From Ryuthela nishihirai (lineage: Eukaryota; Arthropoda; Arachnida; Araneae; Heptathelidae), in contig JAWZYU010000681.1 of the NCBI GenBank assembly GCA_038380435.1, forward strand, positions 1 to 64,000: a stretch of DNA of 64,000 bases, given 5' to 3'. Of this stretch, positions 56,176-64,000 are shown one piece after another. The notes beneath the pieces are model-generated. The model was not told the origin of the DNA. It made no database searches and was given only the letters and a program-made list of their open reading frames with translations. A program made the position numbers and the translations under genes. Within the stretch, counting starts at the first letter, position 1; each line of letters starts with the position of its first letter.

Positions 56176-56392
56176 GCAGATGAAGGGGGTCACCAAGCCT
56201 TGGGGGTCAATAAGGGACGGGGGAAGGGGGGCTAGGGCTGATCTCACGAATGAAGGGGGTCACCAAGCCTTGGGGGTCAATAAGGGACGGGGGAAGGGGG
56301 CTGAGGCTGATCTCACGAATGAATGGGATCACCAAGTCTGGGGGGTCAATAAGGGACGGGGGAAGTGGGGCTGGGGCTGATCTCACGAACAA
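56176..56392 (+). repeat. G-rich tandem repeat, 3 x ~70 bp
   Basis: Units begin TGAAGGGGGTCACC (third TGAATGGGATCACC) at 56181, 56251 and 56320. Each holds several runs of 4-6 G on the plus strand (GGGGGT, GACGGGGGAAGGGGG), so G-quadruplex formation is plausible. Confidence 0.88.
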
Positions 56393-56688
56393 AGCATAAT
56401 ATCCGACTTTTTCGGAACCCACGTTTGGGGACACCAGTTATTCCGACAAAGGTAAGTAGCATTATCAGAATGTATATATATATGCTATGTAACTTTTGAA
56501 ACCTCACACGATTTTCAAATTGCAAATGCTAGGAAGAGGGGTTGTTTTTTAGGGATACGAAATACTAGCACGTGCATCCTGTCTCGCATGCATCGTGTGA
56601 GGTAGTGAATGATGATTGAAGAATGAAAGATGTGTGTTCTGTGAAGGTAGGTGACAGAGGATTTTCATATCCTGCTGAGACTGCCATC

Positions 56689-56696
56689 ATCACCAC
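56689..56696 (+). repeat. hAT target-site duplication, left
   Basis: ATCACCAC. An identical octamer is at 61044-61051. Confidence 0.93.
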
Positions 56697-57185
56697 CAGT
56701 GGCGGCTCGCGTATAGGCACTATGAACTGCAGCACCCCCAATTTCAACTTGATATTATCGATAACATTTAATATAATGAGTCCTTTTTTCTTTAATTCTT
56801 TCTTTATACTTGTACAATATATAATCCTTAAGCTTAATGTCAGTAGCCATCCCCCAGTTTATGAAAAAGATACAAAAATCTTTGTATGGAATTGTGCGCT
56901 TCACAGTACTAGCGGCGAGGTGTTTGACTATTGTGCGCATGCGCACATAGGAAGCTACACGCGAGGCTGCAAGGGAGAGAGAGCACTGTCGTCCCGCAGT
57001 GCCGACCCTGGCGTGCTGGTTGAAGGTAGTTTTTTTTACTCCGCGTGTGTTGTGCTTAAAAACCGTGTACCATATTCTTGAATGTGATAAAGTGTAGAAT
57101 TAGATTATTATCCTGCTTCCAGCTATTCTATTTGATTCATTTTTTTTTTTTTTTCGGTTCTTTTATTTAACAGAAAACTTTAACC

Positions 57186-60100
57186 ATGGACTTGCATCCC
57201 CAAGAAATAAGTTCTGTGACTGTAAGTGAACTTCAACAGCTTACGTTTTCACAGCTGTCTCTCCGTGAGAAAGTTGCAGTTAAGAAAAGAGGTCGTTCAA
57301 CACCTGATATTCTAATATCTCAGCCAGGCATAAGCAACAACAAGAAATATATTCGTAGCTTTAATTCTGAATGGTACCAACGGTAAAGTTGGCGTTGTGG
57401 CTGTGAAGTAAAAAATGCACTGTTTTGCTTCCCGTGTTTGCTGTTTGGAGGTGATGTAACGTGGACAAAAGATGGTTTTAGAAATATAAACAGAATGGAA
57501 GAAAAAACTGAAAAGCATGAGAAGTCAAAGAAGCACGTTGATAATGTAGTTTCACTGGCACTTTTAGGAACCGTAAGTGTTAAGGAGAAACTTATTGAGG
57601 CATGCAGACTTTCAATCAATGAGCATAATATAAAGGTTAAAAAGAACCGTGAAATTTTGTCCAAAATAATAGACTGCATTTCCTTTTGTGGAAACTTTGA
57701 AACTCCCTTACGTGGACATGATGAAAAAGACGATTCAATAAATCCAGGGGTATTTAGTGGATTAATAAACTTGCATATAAATTAGATTCAGATTTAAAGA
57801 ATCACTTAGAAACCAGTGCAGTCTTCAAAGGTGTTTCTAAGACCATTCAGAATGAGATACTTGACTGCCTGCTACAAATACACCACGAGGAGATAAGGAC
57901 GGAAATTAGAAAAGCTTCCTTTGTAGCTGTCATGGCTGATGACACAACAGATGTTTCGGAACACACTCAAATGGCCCTTGTTCTACGGTACCTATTGAAT
58001 GGAGAAATATTTGAGCGTTTTTGGGGATTCTTTATTCCAGAAAATCAAACTGCAGATGGCATATCAAAACGTATTTTAGAACAATTGGACATAATCCTTC
58101 AAGGAAATGAACAAAAACTGATAGCTCAGACATTTGATGGTGCAAATGTCATGAAAGGCAAAAAAGCAGGAGTTCAAGCAAAAATAAAAGCAGTTTATAG
58201 TAATGCACATTTCATTCACTGTTATGCACATTAACTTAATTTAATAATGAGAAATGCAGCAAGTATTACACGAAACGCAAGAATATTTTTCTCTAACATT
58301 CTGGCTATTCCAACATTCTTCTCAAGATCACCGCAACGTGTGTTCATTGTCAAGAAGCATATGGAAGTCAGCATTCCACGTCCATCTTCTACAAGGTGGA
58401 ACTTCAACATACGGACCATAAACAGAGTTCATGAAAATTTGCAACCTTTAAAAAACTGCCTTACTGAAATTCAGTCAACATCAAATGCAGATCAAATCAT
58501 TGCAGAAGCAACAGGAATTTTAAAATACCTGAATGATGATAATTTCCAGTTTTGGTTAGAGATTTTCAGATTATGCCTCATGTTGAAATAATTTACAACC
58601 AAATGCAATCTCGAGAAATTAGTGTGTTTAAAGTTAATGAATATATAACAAATTTCCAAACTGCTATTTTAGAATTGAGAAACTCAAAGTACTGTGAGAA
58701 TCCTTCAAAAACACTCATGGCAGAAGCTAAGGAAGTGTGTGACTGTATATGTGTTGATATAATGGACAGATATTCTTCCACTAAACACTTAGTAGCTGCT
58801 AAATTGTTCAACAAGAAATGCTTCACTAGTTTTAAGAATGAACATCCCATAGAAGAGATAGTACTGACCACTGAAGGAGATGCTGAAATTTTATTTTGGA
58901 AAATAATCTAGATGATGTTTTTAGTGAAATTACGAAACTGATAAAAATCCTACTGACAGTTCGCATGACTACATCAGAGGCAGAACGCTGCTTTCCAACA
59001 TTGAAAGGACTAAAAACTTTTCTAAGAAGCACTATGAATTCGGAAAGACTAAATGCGCTTGCAGTGCTTTTCAACATTGAAAAGACTAAAAACTTTTCTA
59101 AGAAGCACTATGAATTCGGAAAGACTAAATGCGCTTGCAGTGCTTTCCAACATTGAAAAGACTAAAAACTTTTCTAAGAAGCACTATGAATTCGGAAAGA
59201 CTAAATGCGCTTGCAGTGCTTTTCAACATTGAAAAGACTAAAAACTTTTCTAAGAAGCACTATGAATTCGGAAAGACTAAATGCGCTTGCAGTGCTTTCC
59301 AACATTGAAAGGACTAAAAACTTTTCTAAGAAGCACTATGAATTCGGAAAGACTAAATGCGCTTGCAGTGCTTTTCAACATTGAAAAGACTAAAAACTTT
59401 TCTAAGAAGTACTATGAATTCGGAAAGACTAAATGCGCTTGCAGTGCTTTCCAACATTGAAAGGACTAAAAACTTTTCTAAGAAGCACTATGAATTCGGA
59501 AAGACTAAATGCGCTTGCAGTGCTTTCCAACATTGAAAGGACTAAAAACTTTTCTAAGAAGCACTATGAATTCGGAAAGACTAAATGCGCTTGCAGTGCT
59601 TTCCAACATTGAAAAGACTAAAAACTTTTCTAAGAAGCACTATGAATTCGGAAAGACTAAATGCGCTTGCAGTGCTTTCCAACATTGAAAGGACTAAAAA
59701 CTTTTCTAAGAAGCACTATGAATTCGGAAAGACTAAATGCGCTTGCAGTACTTTCCAACATTGAAAGGACTAAAAACTTTTCTAAGAAGCACTATGAATT
59801 CGGAAAGACTAAATGCGCTTGCAGTGCTTTCCAACATTGAAAGGACTAAAAACTTTTCTAAGAAGCACTATGAATTCGGAAAGACTAAATGCGCTTGCAG
59901 TGCTTTCCAACATTGAAAGGACTAAAAACTTTTCTAAGAAGCACTATGAATTCGGAAAGACTAAATGCGCTTGCAGTGCTTTCCAACATTGAAAGGACTA
60001 AAAACTTTTCTAAGAAGCACTATGAATTCGGAAAGACTAAATGCGCTTGCAGTGCTTTCCAACATTGAAAGGACTAAAAACTTTTCTAAGAAGCACTATG

Positions 60101-60846
60101 AATTCGGAAAGACTAAATGCGCTTGCAGTGCTTTCCAACATTGAAAGGACTAAAAACTTTTCTAAGAAGCACTATGAATTCGGAAAGACTAAATGCTCTT
60201 GCAGTGCTTTCCAACATTGAAAGGACTAAAAACTTTTCTAAGAAGCACTATGAATTCGGAAAGACTAAATGCGCTTGCAGTGCTTTCCAACATTGAAAGG
60301 ACTAAAAACTTTTCTAAGAAGCACTATGAATTCGGAAAGACTAAATGCGCTTGCAGTGCTTTCCAACATTGAAAGGACTAAAAACTTTTCTAAGAAGCAC
60401 TATGAATTCGGAAAGACTAAATGCGCTTGCAGTGCTTTCCAACATTGAAAGGACTAAAAACTTTTCTAAGAAGCACTATGAATTCGGAAAGACTAAATGC
60501 GCTTGCAGTGCTTTTCAACATTGAAAAGACTAAAAACTTTTCTAAGAAGCACTATGAATTCGGAAAGACTAAATGCGCTTGCAGTGCTTTCCAACATTGA
60601 AAGGACTAAAAACTTTTCTAAGAAGCACTATGAATTCGGAAAGACTAAATGCGCTTGCAGTGCTTTCCAACATTGAAAGGACTAAAAACTTTTCTAAGAA
60701 GCACTATGAATTCGGAAAGACTAAATGCGCTTGCAGTGCTTTCAATGGAGAAAAATTTCCTCAGTTGTCATCCAGAGATCAAGGAGAAAATTATTGATCT
60801 TTTCGCGCAAATTAAAACAAGAAGAATGGATTTCATTTTTAAATGA
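57186..60846 (+). pseudogene. hAT transposase (ZMYM1-like type), inactive
   Basis: Starts at ATG 57186 in the context AACCATGG. An N-terminal TTF-type Cys segment reads CEVKNALFCFPCLLFGGD (57394-57450). A DUF4371-like core runs from about 57480, with ADDTTDVSEHTQMALVLRYL at 57935 (first Asp), QTFDGANVMKG at 58130 (second Asp), FIHCYAH near 58212, STRWNFNIRTI near 58388, and the hAT C-terminal dimerization region TSEAERCFPTLKGLKTFLR from 58972. The true C-terminus is at 60740-60846 (EIKEKIIDLFAQIKTRR). Damage: stops at 57384 and 58232 and frameshifts near 57780, 58550 and 58905. The dimerization block is repeated about 23 times with a net frame change. A DDE-type transposase of this family would cut and rejoin DNA at the TIRs; this copy cannot. 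Confidence 0.88.
58995..60741 (+). repeat. hAT-motif minisatellite, ~23 x 76 bp
   Basis: The unit starts CCAACATTGAAAGGACTAAA and ends CTTGCAGTGCTTT. The first copy starts 58995 and the last ends 60741, which is 23 units of 76 bp. Two unit variants occur (TCCAACATTGAAAGG and TTCAACATTGAAAAG), interleaved near the left end and again near 60515. A few point variants (for example GAAGTACTATG, ATGCTCTTGC, GCAGTACTTT) are private to single units. It codes for the transposase segment FPTLKGLKTFLRSTMN. Confidence 0.96.
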
Positions 60847-61043
60847 ATAGATTAAGCTTGAACTGTAACAATTTAGGTTCAAGTAAGTAAAAAATGTTTG
60901 ATTTTGTCCTTTTAGGATTTTATCAAGTTTCTGAATAAATTTTCTTTTTATACATGCTTGTTTCCTTTTACACAATTTTAAAACAAAGGCTAAAAATTTT
61001 CTGGGGCAGCATCCCCACTAATTTTAGCTACGAGCCGCCACTG

Positions 61044-61051
61044 ATCACCAC
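61044..61051 (+). repeat. hAT target-site duplication, right
   Basis: ATCACCAC, mate of 56689-56696. Confidence 0.93.
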
Positions 61052-61810
61052 ATTAAGTTTTAACCGTGTTACTTAACACCGACACTGGGATCTTGGCTCA
61101 GCTCGACAGCACATGGAATTACGAGAGGCTCACGTGAATTTGATTCTAGATATAATCAGCATTCGAGAGTTTCTCATCATTACAAAGGGATAGAGACCAG
61201 CAACGTGGAAGACGCAGAAATGCACCGCGTTTTGCGTCTCTTTCGCGCAGAAATAAGTCTTGAACACCTGATGAAGAAGAATTTGTGGTAAGTCATATAG
61301 AGTGGTAAGAGTTAAACACAAAAAACTGAAATGCTGACTTTATGTGTATTCAACAATTTGGGTTCTCTCAGTTGAAATTCAACTAAACGATTTCCTATTT
61401 TCGTATGATATTTCTTGAATTGAACGTTTTTCAATTTTTCAACTCTTGTTTGTACACAAAATGTTTATACGAACCTATCTGCTGTTTGGCATGCAGCAGA
61501 TCCCATCGGATTCTGAGAAAAACGGGATTTGAAGAACTTTGTTTTATGGAAACTAGTGAATGTGCCAACTGCCTGTACTGCACAATGTCATTCATGATCT
61601 CTGTTTCTTCTTTTAGGGTTTACATCCACTATCATCCATCCACTATTTCATACACTATCATCACATTCCATCCACTATCATCGCATGTGAGCACGTGAGG
61701 CGTCGATCACCAATCTCCTTTTACAAATATTAGTTTTTCTGTGCCATATATAAGTTCCGCATTTTAGTTAGACTAATGGTCAGTAGATGGCGCACGTTAT
61801 CGGACTCCCG
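61052..61810. other. No gene; partly repeat W
   Basis: 61700-61810 belongs to repeat W (GATCACCAATCTCCTTT, GTCAGTAGATGGCGCAC). The rest shows a TATCATCCATCCACTATC simple run at 61630-61680 and nothing else recognised. Confidence 0.45.
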
Positions 61811-61898
61811 TTGACAGCTACTTAATTTCAAAAGTAATGAATATGTTGAAAAATCTAAATTGTGGCGATATAATCATGTATAATTTATTGCTGCCCAA
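61811..61898 (+). repeat. 88-bp direct repeat, left
   Basis: Begins TTGACAGCTACTTAATTTC and ends TATTGCTGCCCAA. Matches 62366-62452 at all but about 8-10 positions. Confidence 0.88.
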
Positions 61899-62365
61899 TC
61901 GTCGCCCTCCTTCATCGTCTCCGAGTTGGTGTCATCAACAGCAACTCTACACTTCACACTCTTGACAGTGTTTACAGCCCGGACTGTGTCACTTGCAGCA
62001 CACCTGAGACTGATTCACACATTCTGCTCAACTGCTCCCGCTACAATACGGAACGAGAAGCTTCGTTCCGGGAGCTTCATGCTATCAGAACCACTGACTA
62101 CACCATTACCACTCTTCTTGGCAACAACGACAATGCGAAGCTGCAGCGAGAGAGCTTCCGTATGGTCACTGACTCCTATCAGAACATTGGCCTCTTCTGC
62201 AAGGTCCTACATTTTACATTGTCCTGAATAGAGCCTACTTTATTTTTTTTAGGAATAGCTGAGGCAGATTCTTCTTCATCCACTATCTCACTATTCCGTT
62301 GTGACTGGTGTAGGGAGCCCCCTTCTCTGGAGGCTAATTTCACCATATTTACAACACCTTGAACC
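61899..62365 (+). pseudogene. LINE ORF2 C-terminal tail and 3' UTR
   Basis: 5'-truncated. The reading frame gives LHRLRVGVINSNSTLHTL, then the Cys-His knuckle CVTCSTPETDSHILLNCSRY, then LLGNNDNAKLQ, then a stop at 62224. The 3' UTR runs to TTGAACC. A knuckle of this spacing is common at LINE ORF2 ends, and clade is not assigned. A sister copy is at 22502-22862. Confidence 0.8.
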
Positions 62366-62452
62366 TTGACAGCTATTAAATTTCAAAAGTAATAAATATG
62401 TTGAAAAATATAGTTGTAGTGATATAACCATGTATAATTTATTGCTGCCCAA
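62366..62452 (+). repeat. 88-bp direct repeat, right
   Basis: Mate of 61811-61898, directly after the LINE tail. Confidence 0.88.
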
Positions 62453-62699
62453 ATTGTCTGATGTTATTTTCTTATGAGATGTTACATTTAGTTAACATCT
62501 GTTTGGTATAAAATCGTTTGTTTATGTTGAAGGGATTAATTGTTGTGTGCTTTTAAACATGGAGGTCATATGTACTATCGTAAATATTTTTTTAAATTTC
62601 TCAAATGTACTGGGACATCATGCCACTTGAACATGTAAATATCCCAAATTACCTGTACCTTGGCTTTACTGTAATCCCCTGCATGGAATAAATTATTTT
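62453..62699. other. No gene seen
   Basis: Probably the continuation of repeat W, AT-rich. Confidence 0.35.
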
Positions 62700-63490
62700 A
62701 ATTATTATTATCTGCTATTCCTAACTCAACTAGTCCATTTGCTGTTAATTAAAATATAATCTATCATAAATGTATTTAGTACCGAGTAACTCTGTTTGTA
62801 GTATGTATTCGTTTTTCGCAAACGAAACACTGTTTGTGCTATGTGTTAGCTATTTGGAAACCGTTAATTTTACTTCTGGAACTACCAACGCCATTGGAAC
62901 TACCAATGCCAATGGGACCTAAAATTCCTGCGCAAACGTCAGTACCAACTTAAGCACAAGGGAAATATCTCCTTTCTTCACAGAATTCAAAATATCCTGA
63001 AGCTTGCTGTAAAATCTATCCTTCGCGTTCTCATCAGAATCATCTGTGTGTGTGGGATGGGGGTTATAACAGATGACTTTCAAATGTTTAATTTTTGTTT
63101 TAAATTTTGCTGTAAGAAATCTTTCATTAGCGCAGTCATATCCTAAGAGAGCATCACTGGCGTATCTGTTGAGAAGGAACCCTACGTATTGGAGTTGGAT
63201 TTCATCCTCTCTCCCTGAAAAGAGAAATTTAAAGTTATTTCTAAATATTTCATCTTTCCCTGCCCATCTGGTCTCTTGCAAGACTAGAATATCCATAACT
63301 CTGGAATTCCTGCGTGAAACCATCAAGAGAATGATCTCTATGTAGCATCCTCACGTTCCATGGGTCTGCAGAGAGAAAATGATTAGTAGGATTTATAAAG
63401 AAACTAGGTTTACTTAGAGAAGTAGGGCCAAAAGTATTAAAAAGCCTCTTGATCAGAGGAATAGGGAAAGACCTGTTCCCTCACTTTCCA
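62700..63490 (-). pseudogene. RTE-like LINE fragment: endonuclease
   Basis: The minus-strand frame 63326-62919 reads MDILVLQETRWAGKDE (Glu block), FKFLFSGRED, ASDALLGYDCANERFLTAKF and DRFYSKLQDILNSVKKGDISLVL. After a frame change a decayed segment near 62750-62720 matches the 47260-47300 part of the larger copy. The GDFNAKVG block is lost. It is cut at both sides. Confidence 0.82.
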
Positions 63491-63919
63491 GTTCCACAAA
63501 AGTTTAAGATTAGGCTATATATTGTTTTTGATAAAAATTCCCAATTTATTTCCAGTATACTTTTCCCAAAGATTTTCTCATCATAGGCGTACGCAGATTC
63601 ATTTATTTTGTTGCACAGCTCAACAGTGACTGATTCATTAGAATGGAAATCGTTGGAACCATACATTGCCATTATAAAATAGTGATCTGCTATTTTCTGC
63701 GTACATATTGCTGTGAGTAAAGGTAAATTATTTTTACAACTACATGATCGATATACATTTACGGGTCAACTGATCGTTTCTGATTTCCACTCTTGTATAA
63801 TCGCCTATCATTTGATGATAACCAGAAGCCGAAGGAGCGAGCCATAGGTTGCAGTTGGGTAGTTTCTGATGGCTCGCCGACCATCGCAGAAGCAAAGAAG
63901 GTCCGGTTTGGAAAGGTTT
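63491..63919. other. No gene seen
   Basis: No recognised motif. Confidence 0.35.
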
Positions 63920-64000
63920 GCTTAAAGAAATGATTTCTAGTGGTAAATAGCCGGGAATAGGGCCTAAAGCTATCCCTATTGGCTCATTTCCCTTCGATGG
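63920..64000 (+). repeat. Repeat X, partial, running off the window
   Basis: GGTAAATAGCCGGGAATAGGGC then TATTGGCTCATTTCC..TTCGATGG matches 35130-35195 on the same strand. Confidence 0.6.

Larger units (their letters stand above)
56697..61043 (+). mobile_element. hAT DNA transposon with expanded C-terminus
   Basis: 4347 bp, bounded by perfect 13-bp TIRs CAGTGGCGGCTCG (left) and CGAGCCGCCACTG (right) and an 8-bp TSD. It encodes one transposase. About 1670 bp of its length is the 76-bp repeat array, so the pre-expansion element was about 2.7 kb. The TSD copies are identical, so the insertion is not very old. Confidence 0.94.

Noticed and set aside
56623..57081. 152-codon frame ahead of the hAT transposase
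   Set aside because: It crosses the left TIR at 56697 and has no transposase motif. The ATG at 57186 heads the real frame.
58976..60741. CRISPR-like or spacer-bearing array
   Set aside because: The units are contiguous with no unique spacers, and the unit codes for a transposase motif. It is a minisatellite in an animal genome.

Overview
The window is a eukaryotic, almost certainly animal (best guess arthropod), AT-rich and gene-poor stretch built from layers of transposable elements. I see no intact host gene. The evidence is the content itself: at least four clades of non-LTR retrotransposon (Jockey-like, I-like with RNase H, Tx1/L1-like, RTE-like), a hAT DNA transposon with terminal inverted repeats (TIRs) and a target-site duplication (TSD), a small hAT-type non-autonomous element, a Helitron-like element, an unclassified TIR element, and two tRNA-derived SINE families. 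Taxon assignment beyond 'animal' is inference.

Layout. 0-3.1 kb: dead Jockey-like LINE with an internal inverted duplication. 3.3-11.2 kb: interspersed repeats, SINEs, a Helitron-like element, and a LINE relic in which endonuclease abuts RNase H. 11.2-20.1 kb: a Tx1-like LINE split by a second Tx1-like LINE (13272-17640), with a 37-bp TSD on both sides. 20.9-25.1 kb: repeats, a TIR element and a SINE whose tail is amplified into five ~168-bp units. 25.6-31.2 kb (minus): a nearly complete I-like LINE (CCHC gag, endonuclease, RT, RNase H). 31.9-38.8 kb: SINE split by a 1-kb TIR element, RT relics, a Tx1 fragment whose RT block has become a 22-copy minisatellite, and an antisense gag fragment. 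40.2-43.4 kb: Jockey tail (+) meeting a Tx1 ORF1/endonuclease fragment (-). 44.0-48.6 kb (minus): a nearly complete RTE-like LINE interrupted by a polyadenylated retrocopy of a linker-histone/protamine-like gene. 49.2-56.4 kb: repeat, Tx1 ORF1, a gag split by a hAT-type element full of minisatellite, a Jockey fragment, an I-like RNase H tail and a complete SINE. 56.7-61.0 kb: a hAT transposon with 13-bp TIRs and TSD ATCACCAC whose dimerization motif has been amplified into ~23 copies of 76 bp. 61.8-64.0 kb: a LINE tail flanked by 88-bp direct repeats, then an RTE fragment.

How it fits together. Nothing forms an operon or pathway. The useful information is stratigraphic: which element landed in which, shown by TSDs, and how conserved coding blocks were turned into tandem arrays. 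The single non-transposon coding signal is the linker-histone/protamine-like retropseudogene at 45.7-46.2 kb. All RT, endonuclease and transposase genes seen here carry frameshifts, stops, truncations or lost catalytic residues. The longest intact domains are the RNase H regions at 25645-26631 and 54315-55379.
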